Assembly: GCF_009729055.1 (NCBI RefSeq)
Contig: NZ_CP045484.1
Span: 1-64,000, forward strand
DNA length: 64,000 nucleotides
Source: Sulfurisphaera ohwakuensis
GTDB taxonomy: Archaea; Thermoproteota; Thermoprotei_A; Sulfolobales; Sulfolobaceae
Reading direction: 5' to 3'
A program made the position numbers and the translations under genes. Each line of letters opens with the position of its first letter. Within the stretch, counting starts at the first letter, position 1. Under the pieces are notes generated by a model. That model was given only the letters and a program-made list of their open reading frames with translations, was not told where the DNA came from and ran no database searches. Shown piece after piece: positions 42,918 through 52,732 of this stretch.

Positions 42918-43885
42918 AGCATGGAGGAGTAAAGTGGAGTAAGGATGGACCAGAGAATATTAATGATTTTAGTGTTAATTTGAATCCTTTAGGAACTTTG
43001 CCCAGAATACATGAACTTATAGATGAAGCGGTGAAGAAAAGGATTTACTCATTTTATCCACCAGAAGATTATAGAGAAATAAAAGAGTTTATAGCAGAAC
43101 TTTATAATGTTGATATTGATTTAATTGGTGTTTTTAATGGTTCCTCAGAAGTAATAAAATTACTAGATGCTTGTGATGTTCCAGAACCAAATTTTTCTGA
43201 GTATAAGAGGAAAAGTAGTTATTTTGCAACAGAGAGAGAGAATTACTTTGAATATTATCTCTCTGGGGATTGTGTCATAACTAGTAATCCAGTTAATCCT
43301 ACTGGGAGTATGATTAAAGAGAAGGATATTATTGATTTTCTATCCTTAGGAAGAAAATTAATACTAGATGAATCTTTTGCAGATATAAGTCTAGTAAAGA
43401 GTTCTATTAAATATACCGAAGAGTTTGATAATCTTCTTATAATTTCATCCTTTACAAAATCCTTATCTATTCCAGGGTTAAGAATAGGTTTTTCTATTGG
43501 AAAAGATTCAAGAAAATTAGAGGAGAAAGCACCGCCCTGGAGGATAAATAGCATTGTGTATTATGTTTTTGTTAATCTAGATCCTAAGGAGGTTATGGAT
43601 TTTTTTGAAAAATCTAAAAGAGAGGTTGAAAGGCTTATTAGCGTTTTAAAAAGTGCGAAAGCTAAATTTAAAATATATGATACAGTAGCCCCGTATTTTT
43701 TGGCAGAATTTCCTATCCCTACTAAAGAGTTAAATATGAAGCTAAGGAAATATGGTTATCAGATTAGAGAGCCAGACGGTTTTTTAGGTTTAAGATCAAC
43801 TCACGGCAGAATTTCTTTAAAAAATGACTTTAAAGAGCTAATATTTTTAATAAATAAGATTCTTGATTGCGAAAAACTTTATTAA
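42914..43885 (+). CDS. PLP-dependent aminotransferase, CobD/HisC-like
   Basis: 323 residues, class I/II fold. Begins HGGVKWSKDGPENINDFSVN as in threonine-phosphate decarboxylases (CobD), with SNPVNPTG, LDESFAD, and the PLP lysine in SSFTKSLSIPGLRIGF (residues ~178-193). CobD makes the aminopropanol arm of cobalamin. Shorter than HisC (~350), which favours CobD, but substrate is not certain. Overlaps the HTH gene. Confidence 0.75.
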   Translation: MKHGGVKWSKDGPENINDFSVNLNPLGTLPRIHELIDEAVKKRIYSFYPPEDYREIKEFIAELYNVDIDLIGVFNGSSEVIKLLDACDVPEPNFSEYKRKSSYFATERENYFEYYLSGDCVITSNPVNPTGSMIKEKDIIDFLSLGRKLILDESFADISLVKSSIKYTEEFDNLLIISSFTKSLSIPGLRIGFSIGKDSRKLEEKAPPWRINSIVYYVFVNLDPKEVMDFFEKSKREVERLISVLKSAKAKFKIYDTVAPYFLAEFPIPTKELNMKLRKYGYQIREPDGFLGLRSTHGRISLKNDFKELIFLINKILDCEKLY

Positions 43886-43908
43886 TCATTATCTTTTATT
43901 ATCTACTT

Positions 43909-44343
43909 GTGTTAGAAAAAGTTATTAAATATGCTATTGTTGGCGGATTAGGTACTATTGTTAATGAGGGAATTCTTTTATCTACTAAACCTTTTATACC
44001 TATTGCTATCTCATTAGCATTAGCAATCGAAATATCTATTTTATTTAATTTCATCCTTAACGACATATGGACTTTTAAAGATTCAAGAAAGGGCAAAATT
44101 ATAACTAGATTATGGAAATTTCATGTTTCGTCTTTAGTTGGTGGTGTAGTACAGTATGTTATTGTGATTGCTCTTGTAGTTTTGTTTATACATTTTGGTA
44201 ATCTAACTCAGTTGTTATTTCTTCTATTCTTTTCAAGCTTGCATCTATCTTCTTTATATTTAGCTATAATCAATTTTCTAGGTATAGTTGCTGGTTTTGG
44301 AGTGAGGTTTATTCTTAGTATAAGGTACGTCTGGGAGATTTGA
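43909..44343 (+). CDS. GtrA-family membrane protein
   Basis: 144 residues from GTG 43909 (a TATA-like TTTATTAAT lies ~26 bases upstream). Four helices with the GtrA signature KYAIVGGLGTIVNEG, FNFILNDIWTF and RFILSIRYVW. GtrA proteins help move lipid-linked sugars or are otherwise tied to cell-surface glycans. An upstream TTG (43867) within the preceding gene is less likely. Confidence 0.8.
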   Translation: MLEKVIKYAIVGGLGTIVNEGILLSTKPFIPIAISLALAIEISILFNFILNDIWTFKDSRKGKIITRLWKFHVSSLVGGVVQYVIVIALVVLFIHFGNLTQLLFLLFFSSLHLSSLYLAIINFLGIVAGFGVRFILSIRYVWEI

Positions 44344-44348
44344 ATATT

Positions 44349-45050
44349 TTAGGGTTTTATAGTGTAATATATTCTTTTTTTGCCTTTTCCTCTATTCTCA
44401 ATTTTTAAAGGTACTATTTCTCCTATTTCTAAAGTATTAGAAACGTGAGGTCCTCCATCAGCTTGGATATCTATTCCTTCAATTTCCACAATTCTCCATA
44501 TGTCTATATTTGGTGGCATTCTTTCAGCTAACTTTACAATTCCGGGTATTTTGAGTGCTTCTTCCTTCTTCAAGAAGTAAATTTTTACTGGTATTCCTTT
44601 TTTAGCTATTTCGTTGGCTTCCTTTACTATTTCTAATAGTTTATTCTTATCATCAATATCGAAATCATCTTTAGCATATTCTGGTGAAATATTTCCACCA
44701 GTTATTTTAGAATTATACTTTGAATATGCTATTGCAGCGATTATATGGGAAGCTGTATGTAATCTCATCATTCTATATCTTCTTTCCCAATCTATTACTC
44801 CAGTGATTTCATCTCCTTCCTTAAATGGTACCGAGGTAGCCTCATGTGCTATTTCTCCGTCTATTTCTTTTACGTTATTAACTTCTATTTTATTTCCGTT
44901 AAAGATAAAGTAACCCTTATCATTTTCTACACCTCCTCCTCCAGGATAAAATGCCGTTTTGTCTAAGAATACAAGATTTCCATCAATTTTTGTGATTTTT
45001 GCCTTAAATTCCTTTATATAACAATCTGTTAGGTAAAGTTTCTCTACCAT
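44349..45050 (-). CDS. alaX: Alanyl-tRNA editing protein AlaX (AlaX-M type)
   Basis: 233 residues. Editing-domain metal site: RLHTASHI (HxxxH) and DGGPHVSNT near the C-terminus; YPGGGGVENDKG near residue 36 is the N-terminal glycine-rich element of the medium form. It hydrolyses Ser- or Gly-tRNA(Ala) in trans. The usual Cys of the CxxxH part is Asp here (ADGGPH). Confidence 0.9.
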   Translation of the reverse strand: MVEKLYLTDCYIKEFKAKITKIDGNLVFLDKTAFYPGGGGVENDKGYFIFNGNKIEVNNVKEIDGEIAHEATSVPFKEGDEITGVIDWERRYRMMRLHTASHIIAAIAYSKYNSKITGGNISPEYAKDDFDIDDKNKLLEIVKEANEIAKKGIPVKIYFLKKEEALKIPGIVKLAERMPPNIDIWRIVEIEGIDIQADGGPHVSNTLEIGEIVPLKIENRGKGKKRIYYTIKP

Positions 45051-45065
45051 AACTTAAATTACTAC

Positions 45066-45323
45066 TTACGTTTTTTTAAGCGTAATTATATAGGTTCCAA
45101 ATTTTTCTGAAAATGAGACTGAAGTTGGATCTACGAACGTTGGCAACTTTATTACTTTTATTACGTTATTACTTTCCTTGTCAAAAATGTAAACCCCTTG
45201 TTTATCGGCTTTAACTATCAAATTTTCAGATTTTAGATTCCTCCCTCTGAGATCAATTAATACTTTTAAAAGATTACCATTCATGAGTATATCAACATCT
45301 GGATCTTCAGTAATGGTGGGCAT
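45066..45323 (-). CDS. Hsp20/CS-domain-like small protein
   Basis: 85 residues with the alpha-crystallin-like strand series: [50 protein letters not shown] and ITLKKT. It has the VDPxSV...G.Y.ITL pattern of Hsp20 domains but lacks long N- and C-terminal arms and the IxI tail. Sits upstream of alaX on the same strand. Confidence 0.6.
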   Translation of the reverse strand: MPTITEDPDVDILMNGNLLKVLIDLRGRNLKSENLIVKADKQGVYIFDKESNNVIKVIKLPTFVDPTSVSFSEKFGTYIITLKKT

Positions 45324-45414
45324 ACTATATACTTATTTCCTTTCCCTCACTTTTAAACCTATATTATGTGTAAAACCCCTTTATAAGTTTATCATACCAA
45401 GATATAAATTGCCC

Positions 45415-46038
45415 ATGTTAGGAAAAGAAGACTTCCAAAAGATTTGGGCTGGAAACGAAAAAGTAAAAATACCAAAAAGCAAAGAACCATTAAAATATAG
45501 GTTAATTCAAGCTCAGTATAAAATTAGATCAATGATAAGTAGATTAGACTCTTACATTGCTAAAATGCAAGAAAGAGACAGAACACTATTCGAGAGAGTA
45601 GTAGAGGCTCAAATGAGTAAGGATCATACAAGGGCAGCGATGTATGCTAATGAAGTTGCAGAAATTAGAAAAATAACGAAGCAGTTAATAACAACTCAAA
45701 TTGCACTAGAACAAGTTGAATTAAGATTAGAGACTGTTGGTGAATTAGGAGATATTTACGTAAATCTAATACCAGTAATGGGGGTTATTAGCGAGTTAAA
45801 GGCTGCATTAAAGGGAGTAATGCCAGAGCTGTCAATTGAGCTAGGCGAATTAGGTGATAGTTTACAAGAAGTAGTAATTGAAGCTGGCGAATTCAGTGGT
45901 GTAGGTGGTGTAGGAGTAACTTCATCTCCAGAGGCAAGAAAGATATTAGAAGAGGCATCAATGATTGCAGAACAGAAGATGAAGGAACAATTCCCAGAGC
46001 TACCAGCTGGTGGATTGGCTTCTTCACAAAAATCATGA
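45415..46038 (+). CDS. ESCRT-III-like cell division protein (CdvB paralog)
   Basis: 207 residues from ATG 45415 (TATA-like TTTATAAG ~30 bases upstream; the longer in-frame start at 45283 is unlikely). Snf7 fold: basic helix 1 ([20 protein letters not shown]), coiled helix 2, and an acidic C-terminal region ([20 protein letters not shown]). No MIT-interacting or winged-helix extension as in CdvB itself, so it is CdvB1 or CdvB2. These polymers constrict the membrane at division. Confidence 0.88.
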   Translation: MLGKEDFQKIWAGNEKVKIPKSKEPLKYRLIQAQYKIRSMISRLDSYIAKMQERDRTLFERVVEAQMSKDHTRAAMYANEVAEIRKITKQLITTQIALEQVELRLETVGELGDIYVNLIPVMGVISELKAALKGVMPELSIELGELGDSLQEVVIEAGEFSGVGGVGVTSSPEARKILEEASMIAEQKMKEQFPELPAGGLASSQKS

Positions 46039-46084
46039 ACTTTCTTACCACATTTTTAAATTTCTCATTTTTCTTTTTTATATT

Positions 46085-47230
46085 ATGGCTCAAGATTTTA
46101 ATGTTACCCCTTGGGAAGTAAAAGGAAAAGTAGATTATGATAAGCTAATTGTTCAATTTGGAACTCAAAAAATTACTTCAGAATTAAAGGAAAAGATTAA
46201 GAGTATTATTAATGATGAACTCCACGTTATGTTAAGAAGAGATGTTTTCTTTTCTCATAGGGATTTAGATTTAGTTTTAAAAGATTATCAAGATGGTAAA
46301 GGATTTTTCCTATATACCGGAAGAGCCCCTTCATTAGGTATGCATATAGGTCATTTAATTCCTTTTATCTTTACTAAATGGTTACAAGACAAATTTAATG
46401 TTAATCTATATATAGAGATAACAGACGATGAAAAATTCATGAGGAATCCAGAATATACTTTGGATCAGACTAGACAATGGGCTTATGATAATATTTTAGA
46501 TATAATAGCTGTTGGATTTAACCCAGATAAAACTTTCATATTTCAAGATACAGAGTATATTAGAAATATGTACCCTATTGCAATAAAAATTGCTAAAAAA
46601 TTGACATTCTCTGAAGTTAGGGCTACGTTTGGTTTAGATACTTCTTCAAATATAGGAATAATTTGGTATCCGGCATTACAAATAGCCCCTACAATGTTTG
46701 AGAAGAGGAGATGTCTAATACCAGCTGGTATTGACCAGGATCCTTATTGGAGATTGCAAAGAGATATTGCTGAGAGTTTAGGTTATTATAAGGCAGCACA
46801 GATTCATAGTAAATTCCTTCCTCCATTAACTGGACCGGAAGGAAAAATGAGCTCATCTCAGCCTGAGACAGCAATTTATCTTACTGATGATCCTAAGACT
46901 GTTGAAAGGAAAATAATGAAATATGCATTTTCTGGAGGTCAACCCACAATTGAATTGCATAGAAAATATGGTGGTAATCCAGATATAGATGTGTCATTTC
47001 AGTGGCTGTATATGTTCTTTGAGCCTGATGATAATAAGATAAAGAAAATAGAAGAAGATTATAGATCTGGTGCACTTTTAACTGGTGAACTAAAACAGAT
47101 ATTAATAGAAAAATTAAATGATTTCTTGGAAGAACATAGGCAGAAAAGAGAAGAAGCTAAGAAATTAGTGAATGTTTTCAAATATGACGGAGAACTCGCT
47201 AGAGAGATGTGGAGGAAGATTCACGAATAA
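46085..47230 (+). CDS. trpS: Tryptophanyl-tRNA synthetase
   Basis: 381 residues from ATG 46085. Class I motifs: YTGRAPSLGMHIGHL (HIGH) and GPEGKMSSSQP (KMSKS), with the eukaryotic/archaeal-type N-terminus. Charges tRNA-Trp. The 3' end overlaps the convergent HTH gene by 32 bases. Confidence 0.95.
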   Translation: MAQDFNVTPWEVKGKVDYDKLIVQFGTQKITSELKEKIKSIINDELHVMLRRDVFFSHRDLDLVLKDYQDGKGFFLYTGRAPSLGMHIGHLIPFIFTKWLQDKFNVNLYIEITDDEKFMRNPEYTLDQTRQWAYDNILDIIAVGFNPDKTFIFQDTEYIRNMYPIAIKIAKKLTFSEVRATFGLDTSSNIGIIWYPALQIAPTMFEKRRCLIPAGIDQDPYWRLQRDIAESLGYYKAAQIHSKFLPPLTGPEGKMSSSQPETAIYLTDDPKTVERKIMKYAFSGGQPTIELHRKYGGNPDIDVSFQWLYMFFEPDDNKIKKIEEDYRSGALLTGELKQILIEKLNDFLEEHRQKREEAKKLVNVFKYDGELAREMWRKIHE

Positions 47231-47642
47231 TACCGTATTTCTTTAAGTAGTATACGATTAGGTTAGTTGATCTATTCAACTTTTTAGCAATTTCGTATAT
47301 AGATTTACCCTCTTTATACATACTAATAATTTGGTTTATCTCTTCTTTGCTCATCTTTTTTATTCTCTTTCCTAAATTATGTTCCTTTAAAATTCTAAGT
47401 ACTGTGGATTCATTCATATTTAACTCTTTACTTATTCTTCTAGCACTATAACCTTGCTTAGCTAATTCCACTACTCTTTCTATTAACTCTTTAGGTACTT
47501 TATTCCTCATTTTTACTCCTTCTTTAATGAGAATATTCCTTACTTTTCCATAACTCATATTCATCTCTTTAGCTATTTCTCTTATTGTATAACCACTATT
47601 ATACAGATTTTTGATTTTTTCTATAACTTCTCTTTCCATCAC
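47199..47642 (-). CDS. Triple helix-turn-helix protein
   Basis: 147 residues composed of three tandem HTH units: YNSGYTIREIAKEMNMSYGK, AKQGYSARRISKELNMNEST and YKEGKSIYEIAKKLNRSTNL, each ~45 residues apart. No other domain. Looks like the DNA-binding part of resolvases/transposases tripled; probably a DNA-binding regulator. 3' overlap with trpS. Confidence 0.75.
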   Translation of the reverse strand: MMEREVIEKIKNLYNSGYTIREIAKEMNMSYGKVRNILIKEGVKMRNKVPKELIERVVELAKQGYSARRISKELNMNESTVLRILKEHNLGKRIKKMSKEEINQIISMYKEGKSIYEIAKKLNRSTNLIVYYLKKYGIIRESSSTSL

Positions 47643-48004
47643 TTTTTTAAAGCTAAAAACCTAAAAATAAACTTTTTTCCATATTCAGTTATGATAAAGA
47701 TAGGAATTCATAGGTTTACTTAAAATAAATACCTTAAGGTTAAAGATGCATTCAATTTTTATTCATAATTAATGAAGAAATTATAAATTGAGAAAAAGTG
47801 AAAAGTTAAGTTCACAATAAAAGAAATACATAAGTTACATAATATTTATAAAAACTAAAGTTAATTATTCCATCGAGAAGTATAATTAAAAAGTCTTGAA
47901 AATAATAAAGGCTGCAATAATAAAGTTTATTTAATATTTAACAGCATATACTCTCTTGATAATACCTTAAGACTTAAAAAATCAATAATTGACTTAAATA
48001 TGCA
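47643..48004. other. Intergenic region, nothing recognised
   Basis: About 360 AT-rich bases upstream of the LysE gene and of the divergent HTH gene. A TATA-like stretch for the LysE gene is likely near 47970-47985; no repeat or RNA seen. Confidence 0.4.
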
Positions 48005-48571
48005 ATGAATATTTTTTATGCTTTTGGCCTAGGCATAGTCATGGGTTTATCTATTGCTGCACCTCCAGGACCTATAAATGCAATGATGGCTCATGAGTCT
48101 ATAAGGTCTTCATTACACGGAACTGCAGTAGGAGCTGGCGCAATGACTGCTGATTTCATATTCTTCTGGCTAACTTACTTTTTTAAGAGTATTATTCCTT
48201 CTTCAGCTCTCATATTCTTCTATTTTATAGGAGGAGCATATATGCTTTATTTAGCTTATGGGGTACTTAAAATAAAAGGATTTAAGGCTACTATAAAGGG
48301 AAGTTATGTTAAGGGATTAACCACGGCTATAGTTAATCCATACCAGATTAGTTGGTGGCTCACTTTTGGAATTTCAATGCTTCAACAATTTTCTGTTTTC
48401 ATAGCTCCAGGTTTTTTCACTGGAATTGTTATTTGGATATTCTCTTTCCCAATGATTATTAATAAAATTGGAGAGAAGTATGTTATAGGTGTTAAGATTT
48501 TCTCGTTCATAGTACTTTTAGCCTTTGGAATATATATTTTATATCAGGGTATTTATGCTCTCAAAATCTGA
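48005..48571 (+). CDS. LysE/RhtB-family exporter
   Basis: 188 residues, six helices, with the N-terminal family signature [15 protein letters not shown] and [16 protein letters not shown], then [13 protein letters not shown]. Exports amino acids or related metabolites. Its end overlaps the next gene by 17 bases. Confidence 0.85.
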   Translation: MNIFYAFGLGIVMGLSIAAPPGPINAMMAHESIRSSLHGTAVGAGAMTADFIFFWLTYFFKSIIPSSALIFFYFIGGAYMLYLAYGVLKIKGFKATIKGSYVKGLTTAIVNPYQISWWLTFGISMLQQFSVFIAPGFFTGIVIWIFSFPMIINKIGEKYVIGVKIFSFIVLLAFGIYILYQGIYALKI

Positions 48572-49274
48572 AATTAGGGAAAAGATTTGGAAACTCCTTG
48601 AAGATACTAACATTGCTTCTTTTCCAAGACCAGTATACGGTAGGATTCCTAATTTTAAAGGAGCAGAGGAAGCAGCAAAAAGATTAACAGAAACTAGGGA
48701 GTTTAAAGAGGCAAAAATAGTAAAAGTTAATCCGGATTCTCCTCAAAGACCCGTTAGAGAACTAGTGTTAAGGAGTGGGAAAATTCTTATCGTACCTACT
48801 CCTAGACTAAAAGGAGAGTTTTATTTACTTGATCCTAATAAAATAAAGGATTATAAAGAGGCTTCAAAGATAAGCGGTTTCTCAAGGTTTGGTGAAGTAG
48901 TTGATTTAAACTCAATTTCAAGAGTTGATTTTATAGTTGCAGGTTCTGTGGCCGTAACCATGTATGGAGATAGAATAGGCAAAGGGGAAGGGTATAGTGA
49001 ACTGGAATTTGCAATATTAAGGGAATTAGGTAAGGTTAATGAAAATACTCCTATAGCTACTACTGTACATGATATACAAATTGTAGATTTTATTCCAACA
49101 GAACCTTATGATGTACCTATTGATATTATAGCCACACCTACAAGAGTTATTTACACAAAGAGAAAAAGAGAGAAACCAAAAGGTATTTATCTTGAATACT
49201 TAACTAAAGAGAAAATTGAAGAAACTCCATTTTTGAAGAAGTTTTTAACCCAGAGAGGATATAAGTTGCTTTAA
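48555..49274 (+). CDS. 5-formyltetrahydrofolate cyclo-ligase-like protein
   Basis: 239 residues from ATG 48555. MTHFS-type fold: [57 protein letters not shown], and [19 protein letters not shown] (the conserved GxGxGYxD/E region). Sulfolobales have this distant MTHFS subfamily; folate versus other substrate not resolved. Confidence 0.8.
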   Translation: MLSKSEIREKIWKLLEDTNIASFPRPVYGRIPNFKGAEEAAKRLTETREFKEAKIVKVNPDSPQRPVRELVLRSGKILIVPTPRLKGEFYLLDPNKIKDYKEASKISGFSRFGEVVDLNSISRVDFIVAGSVAVTMYGDRIGKGEGYSELEFAILRELGKVNENTPIATTVHDIQIVDFIPTEPYDVPIDIIATPTRVIYTKRKREKPKGIYLEYLTKEKIEETPFLKKFLTQRGYKLL

Positions 49275-49595
49275 TTGATCACATAATTCATTAGCTTTTT
49301 TCTCTAATTTAGTTCTTATTTCATCCTTGTTAACGTAATACATGAATTTCGGCCTTCCTCCTTTGTTATTTCCACTTTTTTCTTTCTCAATTAAGCCAGC
49401 ATCTGAAAGTTTTTTAAGAATTAAACTCGCTCTGCTTTTACTAATTCCTAATTCACTAGAAATTGTATCAACATTCTTACCTTCTTTGCTTTCCATGATT
49501 TTAAGAAAAGCTTCTATTTCTGCCTCTGAGAGTCCATAAGCTACAGCAAGGAATCTCTTAAAAATTACGCTTTTTTCAGTAATTTCAATACTCAT
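49245..49595 (-). CDS. Lrs14-like winged-helix regulator
   Basis: 116 residues: [40 protein letters not shown] (recognition helix), the wing [11 protein letters not shown] and a C-terminal dimer helix. Typical of the Sulfolobales Lrs14/AbfR family that controls biofilm and archaellum genes. Convergent, with 30 bases of 3' overlap with the cyclo-ligase gene. Confidence 0.78.
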   Translation of the reverse strand: MSIEITEKSVIFKRFLAVAYGLSEAEIEAFLKIMESKEGKNVDTISSELGISKSRASLILKKLSDAGLIEKEKSGNNKGGRPKFMYYVNKDEIRTKLEKKANELCDQLKQLISSLG

Positions 49596-49702
49596 TTTTT
49601 ACCACCTATCATCTTTAATATTAAATAAACTATTTTTTAAATTTAACCACTATTCTGACTAATAACTTTTTTATACTTTATACGTATTGTATTATACTAA
49701 AC

Positions 49703-49921
49703 ATGAATAAGGATGAATTAAAAAAAGTTATTATAGATTTACTGAGTAAAGAGGGACCAAAAACATCTACTGAGATAAGAGATATTCTGATAGAAAAAGG
49801 TTATGAGTTTGATATGATAAAATTTAGAGAAGCATTAGCTGAACTTGTAAGAGAAGGAAAAGTAAAGAAAGAGACTAGCTACGAGAGAAAGAAGTTTTTA
49901 TTTTATGTCACTGCTGATTAG
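49703..49921 (+). CDS. Small winged-helix protein
   Basis: 72 residues: KKVIIDLLSKEGPKTSTEIR, GYEFDMIKFREALAELVREG (recognition helix) and YERKKFLFYVT. A lone DNA-binding domain, putative transcription factor. The 3' end overlaps that of the Mrp gene. Confidence 0.7.
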   Translation: MNKDELKKVIIDLLSKEGPKTSTEIRDILIEKGYEFDMIKFREALAELVREGKVKKETSYERKKFLFYVTAD

Positions 49922-50804
49922 AGTTTTCCACTATATGTATAACTTGTTCAGCGATCCTCATAAACTCTTTTGAAGCTGGATTATCTGGATATTTTAAGAA
50001 GAATGGTTCTCCTAGGTCATTAGCTTGAGCAACAATTGGGTCTAATGGAATTTGTCCTAATAAAGGTACTCCCATTTCTTCAGCCATTTGCTTTCCTTTT
50101 CCTTCTCCGAAAATATAATATGGTTTATTATCTGATGGACATAAAAAGTAACTCATGTTTTCTATTACTCCTAATATTTTGGCGTTTATCGTTTTTGCAA
50201 AATTAATTGACTTCTTTACGGCTAAAGTTGATACTTCTGAAGGTATAGTGACTATTATCATTCCAGTTAAATTAGGAACTAATTGTGCTACTGATAAAGC
50301 CTCATCACCAGTGCCCGGAGGCATATCAATGATTAAATACTCTAATTCACCCCAATTTACATCTCCTAAGAATTGTTTAATTGCAGTATGTTTAATTGCT
50401 CCTCTCCAAACTACTGGAGTATCATCTCTGGGTAATAGGAAATCAATTGAAACAACTTTTATACCGAAAGGACCTATAACTGGGTTTATTCCACCTTTAT
50501 CATCTGCTGTTAAATATTGACCTCTAACTCCTAGCATTTTAGGTACAGAAGGACCATGAAAGTCTACATCAACGATACCAACACTTCTTCCTGCAGCAGC
50601 TAATGCCATTGCTAGATTAGAGGAGACAAATGACTTACCTACTCCACCCTTTCCGCTTAGCACGGCTATCTTATATTTAACTGTTTTCATCTTCATCTGT
50701 ATTTTCAAATCAGCTGCTTGAACTTGTTGATTAACTTTTCTTAAATCTCTTGGTTGTTTTTGTGGTTGTGGGGATGATATTCTGAAAGGATTACTACTCA
50801 TCAC
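49908..50804 (-). CDS. apbC: Mrp/Nbp35-family iron-sulfur carrier ATPase
   Basis: 298 residues. Deviant Walker A SGKGGVGKSFVSSNL near 50, switch MPPGTGDEALSV near 160, VIENMSYFLC with the Cys of the metal-binding region. Assembles and delivers 4Fe-4S clusters. First codons overlap the AK6/Fap7 gene by 11 bases, so the two are co-expressed. Confidence 0.92.
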   Translation of the reverse strand: MMSSNPFRISSPQPQKQPRDLRKVNQQVQAADLKIQMKMKTVKYKIAVLSGKGGVGKSFVSSNLAMALAAAGRSVGIVDVDFHGPSVPKMLGVRGQYLTADDKGGINPVIGPFGIKVVSIDFLLPRDDTPVVWRGAIKHTAIKQFLGDVNWGELEYLIIDMPPGTGDEALSVAQLVPNLTGMIIVTIPSEVSTLAVKKSINFAKTINAKILGVIENMSYFLCPSDNKPYYIFGEGKGKQMAEEMGVPLLGQIPLDPIVAQANDLGEPFFLKYPDNPASKEFMRIAEQVIHIVENSNQQ

Positions 50805-51360
50805 TTATACTATCTTCATACGAGCTAATAACCTTATCTAATGAAATTAATAGATCTTGAATTTCCTCTATATTTAACCAGTCTACAATATCGCAATTAT
50901 TTGAGAGAATTTGTTCCACAACCTCTTCTGGTTTTTTATTAGTTACATTAATTTCACAAATATTACCAAAATACTCTTTAGCTTCACCACTTATCACTCC
51001 TAAAATTTCAGCCATGACGTTTTCTGCAATTTTTAACTCTCCCCACCCTCTTCTTTTTAATTCCACATAAAGTACTCTTGGGTCTTTTCTTAATACTATT
51101 ACTTTATCTGCATGAGAGATTAATGAAGGATATATAGTCTCAATTACAACATTCCTATTCTTAATAAAAGAATCTATTAACTGAAATGCTTTTTCCTCAT
51201 CAATAACATAGCTCTGCCTTAATTCATCATATTCAGAAAAAGCCTTATTTTGAATTAAAAATGATGAAACATGAAGCTTTTCAAAACCCAGTTTTTTAGA
51301 TAATAGGTCTACAATAGTACTCTTACCACTCCCTGGTGTCCCAGTAATAATTATTATCAT
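50794..51360 (-). CDS. AK6/Fap7-like adenylate kinase family NTPase
   Basis: 188 residues with P-loop ITGTPGSGKSTIVDLL at 5-20, LHVSSFL, YVIDEEKAFQ and the RKDPRVLYVELKRRGW lid. The Fap7/AK6 family acts in small-subunit ribosome maturation. The motif VVIETIYPSLI replaces the usual DTHC-type site. Overlaps the Mrp gene. Confidence 0.85.
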   Translation of the reverse strand: MIIIITGTPGSGKSTIVDLLSKKLGFEKLHVSSFLIQNKAFSEYDELRQSYVIDEEKAFQLIDSFIKNRNVVIETIYPSLISHADKVIVLRKDPRVLYVELKRRGWGELKIAENVMAEILGVISGEAKEYFGNICEINVTNKKPEEVVEQILSNNCDIVDWLNIEEIQDLLISLDKVISSYEDSISDE

Positions 51361-51371
51361 AAGTATAAAGT

Positions 51372-51533
51372 CTACTTTAATGCTAAAATAGTCTCTACTA
51401 TATACAATATTGCTGAAATGCCAATAACTATGATTTTCGTTTGCTTATCCCCACTCCCCTTCCATATTTCATAAATTCCATAGGGAAACATTAGTAATCC
51501 TATGATTAGAAGCACTTCTTCTACTATGTTCAC
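51372..51533 (-). CDS. Small two-helix membrane protein (53 residues)
   Basis: Starts with GTG at 51533 in a GTGA overlap with the rhomboid stop: NIVEEVLLIIGLLMFPYGIY, a charged loop EIWKGSGDKQTK, then IIVIGISAILYIVETILALK. Two membrane helices. The overlap argues for translational coupling in a protease operon. Confidence 0.55.
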   Translation of the reverse strand: MNIVEEVLLIIGLLMFPYGIYEIWKGSGDKQTKIIVIGISAILYIVETILALK

Positions 51534-52084
51534 ACTGTTCCTCTTGTTTTATTTATTTTAAAAAATAGTAGTGATAGTAATATTCCAGTTAGAATTCCTC
51601 CAGTATGAGCCCAGATATCGACGTCAAAAAATGGTAAAGTATCACTCAAGATAAATACCGAAACAAGAAGAATTATAGAGATTTGATTTAATTGTCTATC
51701 TTTAAGATAATCAGTAACAGTATAGTAAGCAAACAAACCGAAAATTCCTCCTGAAGCACCAGCTGATGCAACAAATGGAGGATAAAGATAAAGTGAGAGA
51801 ATATTTCCTACTATTCCAGCGATAAGGAAAATTATATATTCTAACTTTCCCGCCTCTCCTTTATAAAGCCAGTAAATAAAGTACATTGCGATAGTATTAA
51901 ATGCCCAATCGAAAAAGTTAGGTGTTACGAAAATAGATGTAAGTATCTGCCAATAAAAACCATGAAGGACTAGATAATTTATTTGTATTAAATAATAAAT
52001 CAATGATGATCTTTCTAAAGATAAAATTTGGCCTATTATATATCCAATAGTTATTAAAATAGTCAATACCACTGTAGATTTCAT
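51530..52084 (-). CDS. Rhomboid-family intramembrane serine protease
   Basis: 184 residues from ATG 52084, which overlaps the preceding gene stop (ATGA). Six helices; catalytic Ser in GASGGIFGLFAYY and His in WAHTGGILTG. Cleaves membrane proteins within the bilayer. Upstream in-frame ATGs would add a Cys-rich tail inside the neighbour and are not favoured. Confidence 0.88.
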   Translation of the reverse strand: MKSTVVLTILITIGYIIGQILSLERSSLIYYLIQINYLVLHGFYWQILTSIFVTPNFFDWAFNTIAMYFIYWLYKGEAGKLEYIIFLIAGIVGNILSLYLYPPFVASAGASGGIFGLFAYYTVTDYLKDRQLNQISIILLVSVFILSDTLPFFDVDIWAHTGGILTGILLSLLFFKINKTRGTV

Positions 52085-52713
52085 AATACATAATAAGGTA
52101 CAAAGGTTAATATAAGTGCAAATATTAATGCAATACCCCATATTGCTGAATTCCATCTTAGAACTTTTTGTCCGTCTAATGGAGGAAGAGGTATTAAATT
52201 GAAGAATGCAACGTAACTATTGAATGTGAATATTTCTGCTAGCAGGTACAATAGATAAATGTTCGAAATTGGTATAAATAAGAGAGACAAGAGGGATAAT
52301 ATTGCGATAACTAAATTGGTTAATGGACCAGCAAAAGCTGTTTTACCTTCAACGTCTTTTGTCATTAAACCAAATCTACAAAATATCCCAGTATAACCAG
52401 AAACGAATACTAAAAACCCAAAACCCGTAAGTCCACTTATTAAGTTTATTAATAACGTAGCGAGAAAACCTTTAAAGCTTAATGTAAATCTTGAAGCACA
52501 TCCGTAATTCCTTGCAGATTGCCTGTGTGCAATCTCATGGGGAATTATTGCAGTTGTAGCAGTTATTATAGGTATTAATACACCTACTATAACTCCGTAT
52601 CTTAAATAATGTGGTCCTACAAACGCTACAGCTAAAGATAAAATAGCTAAGAGAAAAGATAAACCTTCATTAAGGTTTCTGAATCTCCATTCTAAGTAAT
52701 CAATGTAGCTCAA
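52081..52713 (-). CDS. Site-2 protease-like M50 metallopeptidase
   Basis: 210 residues with zinc motif PHEIAHRQSARNYG (HExxH) and the distal NLIPLPPLDGQ motif, several membrane helices. Intramembrane protease; a two-protease cascade with the rhomboid next to it is plausible but unproven. Confidence 0.88.
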   Translation of the reverse strand: MSYIDYLEWRFRNLNEGLSFLLAILSLAVAFVGPHYLRYGVIVGVLIPIITATTAIIPHEIAHRQSARNYGCASRFTLSFKGFLATLLINLISGLTGFGFLVFVSGYTGIFCRFGLMTKDVEGKTAFAGPLTNLVIAILSLLSLLFIPISNIYLLYLLAEIFTFNSYVAFFNLIPLPPLDGQKVLRWNSAIWGIALIFALILTFVPYYVL

Positions 52714-52732
52714 ATTATCACTACTTGAATTA